From: Globomyces pollinis-pini
Taxonomy: Eukaryota > Chytridiomycota > Chytridiomycetes > Rhizophydiales > Globomycetaceae
NCBI GenBank assembly: GCA_025399215.1
Contig: MU621170.1
Span: forward strand, 1-64,000
Direction: 5' to 3'
Length of the DNA stretch: 64,000 nt
Within the stretch, counting starts at the first letter, position 1. Each line of letters opens with the position of its first letter. Under the pieces are notes generated by a model. The model saw only the letters and a program-made list of their open reading frames with translations. It searched no databases and was not told the origin of the DNA. A program made the translations under genes and the position numbers. Below are positions 40,658-52,748 of the stretch, piece by piece.

Positions 40658-41849
40658 GCCAATAGTATAATAATTTAAGAATGAATTTTTTTACGGATTC
40701 CATCCCTCTTTATATATTTTCCATCCAGTGGCTATTCATTATGGGATTTTGAAACAACTAAAGCAGTTTTTGTTTGTACAACCTACATGCCAAATGAAAT
40801 AGCATGACTCGATCGACTGTATATAGTAGCATACAATCATTCTGGGAATTGAGTTTTTACCAGTTAATAGACGCGAACTTAAACTGACTTGAATGATGGT
40901 TTTCCCGTCTGAAACTTGAAAAATAGTTGTATTTGGAAAGTACGCCCTGCTGCAGCGGTTGGCATCTCCCCAACTATTAAATATTTTTCTATATTCCGCT
41001 ACTTACTAAACTTAATAGTCCTATTCTTAACAATATCGATTTTTATTCATTGATGATACAAATGACATATCAGATTGGTTTTGCTTCGTTGGTGGAGAAA
41101 TGCGGACGAGTAGATATCTGATCTTTGGTGGATGACTAATTACTGATGATATCTTGCACATGTTTCAACATTAACTAAGTGAATCTGGTATTTGATGACT
41201 TGTCTTTGACTCTTCATCAGTACAAATAGATGCTCTGAGTTGAACACAAAACATCGCCTCGGTCAATGGAGGTTGCCTCAGATTAGTCATATCTCTTTGT
41301 GTCAAATCATGCCATTCTGTGTGATCAGTTCCATCTTTTACTACTTCTGTACTTATTATTTGTTTTTATTTATTAATACTATAGTGGGACACTTCATTCC
41401 ACGTGGACTTTCTAGCATATGAAATGTCCAAGACTGACTGCACACGTATATTCCAATCTTACCCTACACGTTTGATTATGTCAATCAATGGAAGATCATC
41501 TTGTTTTACATGCTTCATAAACACATGTCAAGACCCATAATCAACAGCCATAATCTATCTCATTATCTGGACTTTATAATATAAACTCAAGCTCTCAAGA
41601 TATTCAAGTGCAATAGTTTAAGCATTTGATAGAAAGAAAACAAGTGAAGATTGTACATTTGCTGATATCTTGTTTCTAAATCGCGGGTTAAAAGTACTAC
41701 AATGACACAAATGAGATTGTAATCAACAACCTGTCACCTATGATGCAAACAACTATCAAAGACATGATAGTATATGAATGACCAACAAACAAGTCCATTA
41801 CTTTAGCGAATTTAAAAAACAGAAAACTTTTTTTGTTATTACAAATTCA
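40658..41849. other. 1.2 kb divergent spacer
   Basis: Lies between the PLAC8 gene (-) and TIM21 (+). A 60-codon frame at 41240-41422 has no recognisable content. No RNA gene or repeat was noticed. Confidence 0.45.
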
Positions 41850-42502
41850 ATGTTAAATTATATCAGTATTCCATGTCGACAGACATCAATTCGAAGTTTC
41901 AGTACTCCAATTGGGAAAATAACTCCAATAAAACAGAAACCTAAACCAGTGGTTTATGTAAAGAGAAAGAGTGCACCAAATCCATGTAGATACATTCTTG
42001 CATTAAACGTTAGGGGGTTACTATCTCAAACAAACTGGATATTTCTTTTTCGTAATGGCTGGTTTGGGTATAACAGGTAATGGTAATGTGTTTGATGATA
42101 GGTGTCACTCTCTTTGGTTTAGGAAATGAATTGTTTGGTAGTCAACATGGTCAGGATTTATATGAAGAAGCATCAAACATGATAATGGTCAGTCCAACCA
42201 TAAAGAAACACTTTAAAGCATATTACACTTCACAAAATTTACCTGGCGGTCGTAATTTACTCATTCAAGAAAAAGTAAAACGACGAGGAAAGAATGGAAT
42301 TAAAATACAATTCTATCTGATTGGACAAGGCAAGGCTGGAATCTGTTATGCCGAATCCTATGTGGAAGGAGATAAATATGTCATTGAAGATGTTCACGTA
42401 GAAAGTGGAGGACTAATATACAAAGTATATCAAAGAGAAGGGTCAGTTCGAGGTAGTTGGTTTGGTTTTGCAAGTGATAGTGGATGGTGGAGAAAGGAAT
42501 AA
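41850..42502 (+). CDS. TIM21: TIM21-like mitochondrial import subunit
   Basis: About 199 residues. The N-terminus is a mitochondrial presequence (MLNYISIPCRQTSIRSFSTP). Two introns (28 and 25 nt) are removed, one at about 41986-42013 and one at about 42077-42101. Splicing gives a single membrane helix GYFFFVMAGLGITGVTLFGL followed by GNELFGSQHGQDLYEEASN and the intermembrane-space Tim21 domain (KAYYTSQNLPGGRNLLIQEK, IQFYLIGQGKAGICYAESYV, IEDVHVESGG). Tim21 links the TOM complex to TIM23 and to respiratory complexes. The overall order matches the family; sequence identity is moderate. Confidence 0.75.
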
Positions 42503-42926
42503 GGACGATTGGATCTTGCTGAATATGAACGTATCTGTGGATACAATCGAAAAAGAATAAATTGAATGTCAACAAGAAACCTTATATTTAGTATTAGAAT
42601 CGACTAGGGTAGTAGTCGAGTATGAGCTTTGTCGGATGCTTACGGGTTGTGTTCCGACAGAGAAACTAGTATAAAAAAGCCAACATTCTTATAATTTCTA
42701 CAACCAATCTTGAGTAGATTCATTTGAAAAGAACCATACCGAAGTAGGAAACTCTATGGATTGAGAGTCAACACACCAGCTACCATCACGTATTGCACTA
42801 CATCATAATAACCTAATCCAATCATCATTCTTGTCCATTCATATACATTTAGCTCTGTATTTGTTATTACTGATGATGGTATTGATAGACATGCAACCGT
42901 CACAATTTTTTTTGATTTTTATTCCA
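42503..42926. other. Intergenic between TIM21 and cytochrome c1
   Basis: About 420 bp on the same strand as both neighbours. A 7-bp inverted repeat TGTCGGA/TCCGACA at about 42631-42660 could form a hairpin, but no tRNA or snoRNA hallmarks were found. Confidence 0.4.
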
Positions 42927-44190
42927 ATGTTTGCAAGAATAAAGAACCTAAAGGTTTCCCCTCAAGCTTCCTACTTGACTAAAGCCGTTACTGGTTCCTT
43001 AGTAGGTGGATACGTTATCTCAGAGTTCATTCTTACCGACGAACGAATTAAACCAGTCTCCGATTCTTTACAATCCTTTAAATCATCCTTGATTCAAAAT
43101 GCTACTGATTTGGGTATCAATCCGTTCCCAACTGCTCATGCTTTCTCCACTGCCGACAACGGTTTACATTCTCCTCACTATCCTTGGGAATTTGAAAAAG
43201 CTACAAAAACATTCGATCATGCTGCGTATTTTATTTATTTATTGACTTTATAGGCTTCGTCGTGGGTACCAAGTCTATCGTGAAATCTGTTCTGCTTGTC
43301 ATTCCATGGATTATATTTACTGGAGAAATTTAATTGGTGTCTCGCATACTGAAGAAGAAGTTAAAGCTATGGCTGCTGAGTATGAGTACAGAGATGGCCC
43401 TAATGATGAGGGTGAATACTTTATGAGACCTGGAAAAGTATGTTTTACCTCTTTTTTCATATTCATTTACCTTCGTTTAATCTTATCTCTTTTAATCCTG
43501 TTCAACTCTTCCCTGATTCTTTAAATCACAACCCAATTTTTTGTCTACATTAATTTGTTTTTACTCTTTTGACTTTTTTTCTTGACGATATATCTAATCT
43601 TTTATAGCCTTCCGATCCAATGCCTAAGGCTTATCCTAACGATGAAGCTGCTCGTGTTGCTAACGGTGGTGCTCTCCCACCTGATCTTTCTTGTATCTCT
43701 CGTGCTCGTCACGGTGAAGCTGTAAGTGTTCTCATTCACCAATGGATTTTCCCTCATTTCATTCAATCTTTTTAATGGATAAAAATAACATTTAGAATTA
43801 TATCTTTGCATTATTGACCGGATATTGCGACCCACCAGCCGGTGTTAGCATCCGTGAAGGGCTACACTACAACCCATATTTCCATGGTGGTGCCATTTCA
43901 ATGGCCAGAGCTATTTATGACGAAGTTGTTGAATTCGAAGATGAAACCCCAAACAGTGCTTCCCAAATCGCTAAAGATGTATCCGAATTCCTTCATTGGG
44001 CCAGTTATCCAGAATTGGACGAACGTAAAAAGATGGGTGTGAAGATGATTATGGTTTGTTCCGCTTTATTAGGATTTTCGATCTGGAAAAAACGTCACAT
44101 ATTCACTAACCTCAAATCCAAACAAATTGTCTATAAACCTGGAAAGGTATTATCTTTGAATTCTAACATTGGTAGGGAAAAGATATTTAG
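42927..44190 (+). CDS. CYT1: Cytochrome c1, complex III haem subunit
   Basis: About 320 residues. It transfers electrons from the Rieske protein to cytochrome c in the mitochondrial inner membrane. The start [20 protein letters not shown] is a presequence. The haem-binding CSACH lies in [56 protein letters not shown] and [16 protein letters not shown] are classic c1 blocks, and the axial Met is in FHGGAISMA. The C-terminal anchor is [20 protein letters not shown]. Introns: 28 nt near 43230, 170 nt (43438-43607), 74 nt (43722-43795) and 29 nt near 44148; the last splices to a short tail ending GKDI. Two introns are long for this genome. Confidence 0.95.
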
Positions 44191-44389
44191 TTTCACACTC
44201 CAAAAATGGTTTTTTGTCATTAATAATGTCCTTGAAACCTTAGAAATATTTCTATTTAAAATTATTGAGTTTCCAAGTTGAGATTGAAACTAGTTTCTAT
44301 ATACTTTTAAACGACAACGTTTCGTAATTAATATTCACAAGATAGTAATTAAAAATTCTATTAAACCAAAAGATTAAATATAAGTTAAA

Positions 44390-47300
44390 CTATAAAGATT
44401 GATCGCGAGTAGCCTATAAATAAGTAGTAAAATAATAAACCTGTACAACAGTTTCCAAAACTTTTTGATCCATTAAAATCGATGATGGATTCAACAATGG
44501 ATTTACAGGAATAGGATCGATAGATTGATGAGCTTGTATTTGATCATCAAAAGATTGAATTTGTTTTTGAGTTTTATTCAACTCTTCAATTATTTTACCA
44601 TCAAATGTAGTTGGTCCAAATTCCTATCATTCAAGTTTAGTCAATATTACCTGTTCTTTAGTTTTCATGTCTATCAAATCTTTGATTGTTGTTTCTTTAC
44701 TTTCCATCATTTTTTTCAATTTCATCACTTCTTGCCTTTCATTTTCTAATTGTCTTTTATTCAATTCTAATTCTATTTTTAAATGTTTTTTTTTAATTAT
44801 TCTGTTTACCTTCTTCTTTTCTCATCATTGATTCTTGTAAGTTTGTAATACGAATCTTCAAATTTTTGATTTCTTCTCGATGTTCATTTAATTGTTTATT
44901 GAGAGATATCAAAGTTTGTGATTGTTGTGAATTTAATTCTTGTAAATGAATTTCAAGTTGAGTTTGTGATGATTTTAAATCCTATTGGTAATTATTTCAT
45001 AAAATCAATCTTACAGTATTTGATTTTTCATTTTGTATCATCTTTGTACGTTCAGATGCTAAGAGTTTCTCTAATCGATCTGTTTTCATATATTCCGATT
45101 GTACTTGAGTTTTTAATGATTGTATTTCAACTAAATTTTGTTCAATTTGATTTTGTAATCGATCATTTTCAATATTAATTGCCAAATATTTCTTATGTAA
45201 ATCATCCTTGTTTCGATCTAATGAATGTGTGACATCTCTCGCTGTTCCAATTTCTCGCATTAATCTTTGCTTATCCGTTTCCAATTGTTTCATTGTACGT
45301 TCTGCCGTCGATAAAGATCTTGCTAAATCTATTTTATAAGTTAAACAAAAAGAGTTACTGCTGCTCTGTTTTTCATAAGCAGTATTATCAATTTGAAGTT
45401 TGTTTAAATCTTGTGATAACGCATCTAATTGTTGCTGTAGTTGATGAATTCGTTTGTCTCGCATCACTAATTCCATTCTAGACCATTAGAAATAGTTTAT
45501 CATACTTTAGATTATTTCCTTCTTCTTGACAGCTCTGTAACGCTAAATCTAGGCGATCATGGTCCAAAATAACATTTCGATAATTATTCATTAATTGTTG
45601 CTTCTCTAAATCTTTTCCATTCACTAGTTCATTCAAACTTTCAATCTGTTTATCACATTCTTGAATCTGATAAATGAATTGGTCTCTATCTTGTACAACC
45701 TAATTACATTAGTAAGGTAAGAGTAATACAGTTCCAAGTTCTGAGCTCAATATTTGGTTCTCGCGAGTAAGTGCCATTAAATCTGACGATATTCGTTCAT
45801 TCTCTTGCTGGAATTGAACGGACTGAGTTTCAAAAGATTTACAAGTAGCTGATAAATCTTGCAACTGATGTTGCAAACTAAGTACTTCTCGATCTTGATG
45901 ATTTAAGTGTTGTGTCAGAGTTTCAATTTCACTTTTTATTTCGTGGGATTCAGCCTCCATCTGCGTATTCGATTTTTGAACAATTGAGAGCTTTTCTTCC
46001 AGTTCTAAAATTTTTTCTGATTTAAAGTCCAGTTCATTTTGGTAAGTATCTCGTTCCCGATCGACTTGAGATAGAAGGTGTCTATGTTCCCCTAACAATC
46101 GTTCTTTTTCTTCGCATGCGGATTTCAAAGACACCAACTCCGACTCTTTCTTGGTCAATAAATGTTCTAATTCCGAAAGTTTCGATTTTAATTCTCGTAG
46201 TTTCAAATTCTAGAGTTATTATTTCTAAAATTACTTCATGGTCTTTATCTAAATCATATTGTATGATTTTTTTGGAATCTTGCTCGGTTTGCTTTACTTG
46301 CTCCTGATACAATGATTTGTAGTGATTTGACTCAGCCAGCGATTCTTCTAATTTCTTTTGAAACTCCAACTTTTCCAACTCCAAGGATTGTAATGATCGC
46401 TTATATCTGTTGCTAATCAGAAAAATGTTGTTACTCATTTAATTCATGCTCTAGTTGCAGAACTGCTTCATTCGCAACTGTCCCTGTTTGCTGTTGTTGA
46501 ACCACCATTGCATGAATATCTTCTTTTAGGTGATCTATTTCAGCGTTCAAGTTGTTAATAGTATTCTGTAAGTCTAATTCTTTGGTGGATGGGATGTAGT
46601 TCTTTTCTGGGGAGTTGGTTCTTCCTATCCCGGATTGGTTGCGCAGTTTTTGATACTGCTCATTTATCTAAAAATTAAAACTATAAAGTATCACCTGCTT
46701 ATAAAGTGCCGATAAGTTATCACGCTCCTTGGTAACTTCTACTACCCTATCGCATACTGCACTTAATTCACCTTCAAAAGAATCAAGTGCGCCAATCAAT
46801 TCGTCCCGCTCTCTAATAACTTTATAGATATACACTTTACCGTTCAACGACTCCCAATTCTCGAGTAATTTTAGATTTTTCAATCTTAACATCTTGAAGC
46901 AACTGGTCCGAAGATTCGATTTTGAGTGATAGAGTTTGAATCGTAGAATTCAACTGATTGTTTTGTTCAGATAACCGTTTGATTGAATTTTCAAGTGGTG
47001 TAACTTGATCAGTGGTTTTGTGTGCATTAGCCAACTTTTTCTCCAACTCGGTACTATGCTGATCGAAACTCTTATGCTTCGGATCATTGCAGATAGCTTT
47101 CTTTGATTCAGCCTCTTTCAGAGTGTTATCATATCGTTCAATTGTTATATTCAGTTTCTTGTTTTCGGTATTTAATCCTATTTATGAAAGTAAAAAAGAC
47201 CTACTTTGAATATCTTTTTGAAGGGTGTTGATTCTTTTGGTACTTTGCTCTTGCTTCTGAGTAGCTGTTTTAAGTTGCTCGGTCAGATCGGCAATAACTT

Positions 47301-48742
47301 TAGCTTGCTTGACATTAGATGATTTTTGACTCGCAATGATAGTGACTGGGACTAAATATTAAGTAGACGTGATAGAAATACGTTTAGATTCGTTCTGTGG
47401 TACAGGTTTTGGCCTCGTCTCCGATAAATCGTTCACCATTTTCTCTAATTTTTCCAAGTTAGCCATCAAGTTCTTCGTTTTATTTCTTTCGTTTGCCAAA
47501 TCTTTCACCAATTGAAGTTTCTCTTCCTACTATTATATTTCAAAAAATACCACAAACGTTGATTGCACAACACCTTTAGAATCTTCTAAAGACACAACTT
47601 CTTTCTCCAACCCGTCGATATGATCTTGCAGATACTCAATCTGAATTTCAAGTTGTTCAATTCGATCTTTCGCAGTATCCATATCCTGAATTCCCAACGT
47701 TCTTAGATTTGATTTCGTAGGAGATTCATTACCAGGTAGTGTCAGGTGTTGTGGTGCTCCAAACTGCTGTGAGCGTGCTATTTCAAGTTGATTTCCAATT
47801 CTAGTCAATTCCGTGTCACGTTTGGCAATTTGATCACGCATTAGCTGAACCTAATTATCATGAGTAAGATTAAAAAATGTACTTCATTTTCTAAATACAA
47901 AATTTTTGAATCTTTTTCTTTGTTCTGTTGTGTCAATTCGTCATTTTGAAGTTGTGATATCTTGACCACATCTGCCATTACCAAATCAGGTGGATTAAAG
48001 TGAGGCTGGGTATTAGCCAGTGGAGCTAAAAGGTAAAATTGAAAACAAATGATAAACAAGACAACATGGTCAAACTGGGACAAAAGATGTGAAATTAAAT
48101 ACCTAATCCAGTTTCTATATCAATTTTTTGCAGTCTTTGAAATAACTTCCCAACTTTAACATTATCCGTATTGTTTTGATTGACTTTGAATTTCATCAAC
48201 AAATCCTCAAATTTTTGATTTGTTTGGTAGTTTTTCTGACTTTCTATTTGATTTTGATTTAAATATTGAGAATTCAAGAATTTGAGTTGTTGAATTGTGT
48301 TTTCTAGTGACTTTGTTGTTTTCATATATTGATCTTGTTTTGCATCTCGCGAATCAGCCATTAAAATAATATCTGAATAAAGCATTAAAAATGGTAATGT
48401 ACCTTTGTGTAAGTGATTGTTTTCGTTTGTCAAGCGTTTAATTTCATTTCTCAACGGTACAATTTGATCGCTAAGAATCTTTACTTCTTGATTTGATTGA
48501 TCCAATTGTATTTTATATTCCTTTGCTGTTTTTGTAGTTTGAACCAAATCTGCCAATAATTGCTGAATTAAAGGGAGTGAGTCTATAGTGAAATCTTGTT
48601 GATAATCCATTTGATTTAATTTCAAACGCAATTGGTTATAGAGATCAGACTGAGTTTGATCCTGATTCCATTTTGTTTTAGGATCTAAATCAACATTCCA
48701 GCTTTTGTCTGGAGGTTGAGTCCATTTTTTGTCTGATATCAT
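44390..48742 (-). CDS. CEP135: CEP135/Bld10 centriolar coiled-coil protein
   Basis: About 1,300 residues, almost entirely coiled coil, in many exons separated by short introns. CEP135/Bld10 forms the cartwheel spoke tip-pinhead that links SAS-6 to triplet microtubules. The N-terminus after MISDKKWTQPPDKSW contains the diagnostic LYNQLRLKLNQMDYQQDFTI, DSLPLIQQLLADLVQTTKTA, IVPLRNEIKRLTNENNHLHK and TIQQLKFLNSQYLNQN, matching the human order. PDLVMADVVKISQLQNDELT follows, then long heptad regions such as NDLSETRPKPVPQNESK and many Leu-rich coils. The end is placed after a 27-nt intron, giving ...VVQATRDQSL. The paralogue TSGA10 is a less likely identity because the N-terminal CEP135 block is complete. 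Confidence 0.87.
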
Positions 48743-48974
48743 GGAATCCTAAAAAACTGATAAAAATTTTAACCTTATCTGGTAACAGTTCAGTATTCTA
48801 GTTAGAACAAACACTTGGACTGAAAGTGGAGGATGAGTCGACAAGTGGAGGATATACTTAGCTTTTTCTTGTAGTACCATCTTACTTATCTACTTTTCCC
48901 TCACATTCTGTTTTATACAGTTAGTAATTTGAACAATTTATTAATAAACTAGATATCGAAAAGGTATGAAGCAT

Positions 48975-51070
48975 CTAGTAGTGATTCCTCAATAGTTTGT
49001 TTTCTTCACGTAACTCTCTCAACAATTGCACTAATTCCTGAGTAGGCACCGTTTGTTCAATAATGTTCCGAATTTCATTCTACACAGTTAAATAACTTAA
49101 TAATAACCTGTTGTATTTGAAATTCTCTCAGCAGTTCTATATGTAAATTCTGAACATCCTGCCTAATGGATTCTTGAAAATCAACCATAACTTCTTCAAC
49201 AACATTTCGTATAACCTTGTATTGAAACGAATTGATGGGTTCTTTTCTAGAATCTTGTTCATTAACTGTGTGTGGAGTTGGCTCGAAGGTTGATGGTGGA
49301 TTACTTGTATCATATGTGCTGACAGGAGTAGAAAAATTAACAGTTGGTTCTTTTTGCTTAACATCAGTCTGAGGTGATGCCGAATTGACTGCTTCGGGAG
49401 AAAGGGATTGTGGACGTAAAGTTGAGACTGATGGTGGTCTAACAATCGATTCACCCGTTTGTGCATCATCCCTATTATTACCTCCGACTAAACCACCAAA
49501 GCGATCCACAACTTCTTCTACTATAACATCTGTTATATCTTGTTTTGATCTTGCGGACCAGTGAGATTTCACATCAGATAATCCCTCATATGATTTTGAA
49601 CGATTTGTCAATGGTTTTCGAGAAATTATTGATTTGGCAGGACCAGAATCAGTTTTCAGGCTATCTTTCATATTCTAGTTGTCAAAGGAAAAAACTAAAC
49701 CTTTAGAGATGAAGATTTTCTTAAATCAGGAGCAGATGACGATTTAACTGTGCCTTTTGCAATTGGACTAAACATATCTAAATATTGCTTGCTTTGTTGT
49801 GATTTGAGGTTTTTTAAACCTTGATGTATCGTAGCCATTGACTCTTTGGCTTGATCCCCATGGATTGTTTGGGCCAAAGACGAAGTAGGCTCAATAGTTT
49901 TTTTAGTTTCTGGTAACTTGCCATTTTCTAAAATGTGTTGGCTTTTAATGCCGTTCAAAGTCTGTGATTTATTGTTGGCAATTTGATTCATTCCCATGGG
50001 CATTTGGTTTTGCGGATCCTTTAGAGCTGCAGTTACTGCCCACTATCGTTTAAATTCCATTAAGTGTTACTTTTGGAGGCTGAAATACTAGACAAGTGAC
50101 GGGATCATCAGAAAATGCAACAGTATTCAACACTGACTTTGTTCGAACATCATAAAAGAAAATGCAACCTGACTGATCTCCTACAGCGACCAAATGATCG
50201 TCATTTATCGCAATAGACTTGAGAGGATGTTCAGCTTTGAAAGATTGTAATAATCTAGTAATAAATTGATGTCGCTATTACCCTTTTGTATTTGTGCTTG
50301 CAATGTCATGGAAACATAACATTTTATCTAACCCAATACTACAGTAAAAATGCTTGTTGCATGGAGCAAAAGCAAGCCCTATATTTAACATTTTAAAATC
50401 ATAGTACCACTTATTGGCGCTGAGTGTATTCGAGATTTGACTAGAATAGGATCACTCTTTAGGTTAACATCCCAAACAGCCAAAGTTCCATCTTGACCAC
50501 CTGCAACCAAGATTGATTTTTTAAACGGGTAAAATGATATTGCATTTACAGACTAACGTTTATCCAATATAACCAACTTACACCTTCAAATGGTGAGCCT
50601 AAAACCGATGTGGTATTGTGTTTTAGAGAATGAACCAAAACATTGCCAGATGCCAATCCGGCAGCAATTTTTGAATCGTCTGAAGTCAAAGACAAGCAAG
50701 TGACAGTATCAGGAGTCTTGAAAAAGATCAATTTGAATATCCTTACCTTGATGGGTTGTAAATATTTATTCTCCTTCCGATCAAAAATGAGAATAGCATG
50801 ATTTGATGCAATGTACATAAAACGATTTGATTTTGTACCAAATAGAACACAATTAGCTGTTGAATATGCATGAGGAAGGTTGATTTCTTGATCTTGAGCT
50901 GGTAAATGCAATGTGTTTTGTGAGCAAATTACCAACGTCTGGTCATACGCCAACGATAACGAATCTGACCCTATATCGAACTTTGAAATTAAACTTGTCG
51001 TTGGTTTTTGAGACCCTTCTAGTGCTAATATCGAAGTATTTCTTCCTGCTGTTGCTGCTAATTGATACAT
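48975..51070 (-). CDS. NEDD1: NEDD1 gamma-tubulin ring complex adaptor
   Basis: A WD40 beta-propeller followed by a C-terminal helix that recruits gamma-tubulin ring complexes to centrosomes and basal bodies; about 620 residues. It starts MYQLAATAGRNTSILALEGS. WD repeats include TPDTVTCLSLTSDDSKIAAG, SILVAGGQDGTLAVWDVN, HFYCSIGLDKMLCFHDI and HLVAVGDQSGCIFFYDVRTK. The middle is Ser/Pro-rich and disordered. The C-terminus FQYKVIRNVVEEVMVDFQES then IRQDVQNLHIELLREFQIQQ and LLRELREENKLLRNHY matches the NEDD1 gamma-tubulin-binding region. It is 232 bp upstream of CEP135 on the same strand. Confidence 0.88.
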
Positions 51071-51276
51071 TATTAACCTTGTGTTTGTCCAGAGAAAAAT
51101 GAGAAAACTAGTTTGAAGCTCAATATGGATTAACTAACGAATGAAATTTAGATGATTGTTTATTTGGTAAACGAATGTAATGTTGAAGACTACAATGACG
51201 ATGCATGGTGTTGTTACTCCCATCCACTGTATACTACTACACTATATGTCTTCAGTTTAGGATTACTGGATAAAAC

Positions 51277-52586
51277 CTAACGATTTAGCCATAGATCTAT
51301 TACATCAACAAATACATTTGGCATCCCATTCAAGATCTGATGCACTGAGCGAGATACTAGTGGCAACAGACCTGCCAACGCAACTGATTTGGATGTGATA
51401 TCTTCTAAAGAGTCTGTCGAACCTTCCCCAGCACTAAATGACACTTTATGGGGGTTCAGTGATACCACTGAATCATAAAATGTAGGCTTAAACAATTCAT
51501 AAAGGAGTGTGAAAGATTCATCTAAGCAGGAAGAAAGCACATTGTTAAAGTCAGGACTAACATTGAGTGAGTGCATTCGTAATACCTTTCAAGAAAATCT
51601 CTTGTTTCTTGTACCAATTCAAGTAATCGAGGATTTGTTTTCATATCTACTTTTACTTTTCCACCATCAGACATAATTTCTTCCTCATGCCCTTCCGCAG
51701 GCATCAAGAATGTATCCCATCTAGAATAAATTTCTTTCATTATTACGAAGGTTTCGAATTTTCAAATTCAGTTCGAATATCCTTTATGATATCCAAAAGA
51801 GCGTCATGATTTATTGGCGAATTCAGTGGTATACTAAATTCAATATCGTTAAATTATTTACCCATCCAATTTTAATTTTACAATAACTTGGAATTGTTCG
51901 ATAAACTTTTTCCATCCAACATTCAAAATGTACCAGGATAAAGTTAAATATCTATCAATTAGGAAATCAAATTAAAGTAACTGTCTTTCTGTATTCTCAT
52001 CAACACATCGTACCATCTCATCAGTTTCAGAGTCATGTGAATTGAGAGCAATAACGGAATCCAAATACACCAATCTACCTAATAATGATAATTGTATAGT
52101 AGTAAAGAGTGTCAGTAGATTAAGCAGATAGATTGATGATAATGTTCGAGTGAACGTTTGTAATTTCAACTTATTCCACATCAAACTAACATTAAATAAG
52201 AGAAATTAAACCGTTTTTGATCCTTTGCTCCAACAAGTTTTAAATCTGTTGTCAATAGTTCCACGTTTAATTCTTGAAATAGGTTATCACTCAAAGATGG
52301 TAGTAGGGATGTAACAACAAAGAAGCAATCCTATAATGTAAGAACTATGTGAAGCATTTACTTGCAAGTTCTGTTCGAATCTTCGTTTTAAGCTAGTTTC
52401 CAATTATCATCAGTTCAATTCTTACTTTGACCTTGCTTGTAAATCCACATCCTGTTTGATGGTGAATTGATTAAATTTATAGATTGCATATTTCGATAAT
52501 AAATATCCTCCTCCTACGAATCCCGCCAAATATTTGAATTTATTGGCATGTCGACTAAAGAATCCTGGTGAACTCTCACTGGTCAT
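51277..52586 (-). CDS. PEX3: Peroxin-3 (peroxisome biogenesis)
   Basis: About 360 residues (human PEX3 has 373), interrupted by about eight short introns. It starts MTSESSPGFFSRHANKFKYL, followed by the single N-terminal membrane anchor AGFVGGGYLLSKYAIYKF. RRFEQNLQDCFFVVTSLLPS, LTTDLKLVGAKDQKR and MWNKLKLQTFTRTLSSIYLL match the PEX3 order, followed by SLLGRLVYLDSVI and RYLTLSWYILNVGWKKFIEQ. PEX3 docks PEX19 and inserts peroxisomal membrane proteins. The C-terminal helices read DESFTLLYELFKPTFYDSVV and QILNGMPNVFVDVIDLWLNR. Confidence 0.87.
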
Positions 52587-52748
52587 GGTTGTAATGGAAA
52601 AAAAAGTGAGATGACTTTATACTTGATATTTAAAGATATATCAGGTAAATAGTATAGATAAGATATTATATCGTGTTCATCTGGCAAGCTGAACACTGTC
52701 AATAAGTTCGTCCAAACAATTTATTACAAAAACCATGTAAAAATATAA

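Noticed and set aside
41240..41422. 60-codon plus-strand frame upstream of TIM21
   Set aside because: No recognisable domain, no splice continuation and composition typical of AT-rich noncoding sequence.
42603..42672. Possible tRNA or small RNA between TIM21 and CYT1 (hairpin TGTCGGA/TCCGACA with ACTAG/CTAGT flanks)
   Set aside because: No T-arm, anticodon arm or A/B box pattern; a short hairpin is expected by chance in an AT-rich spacer.
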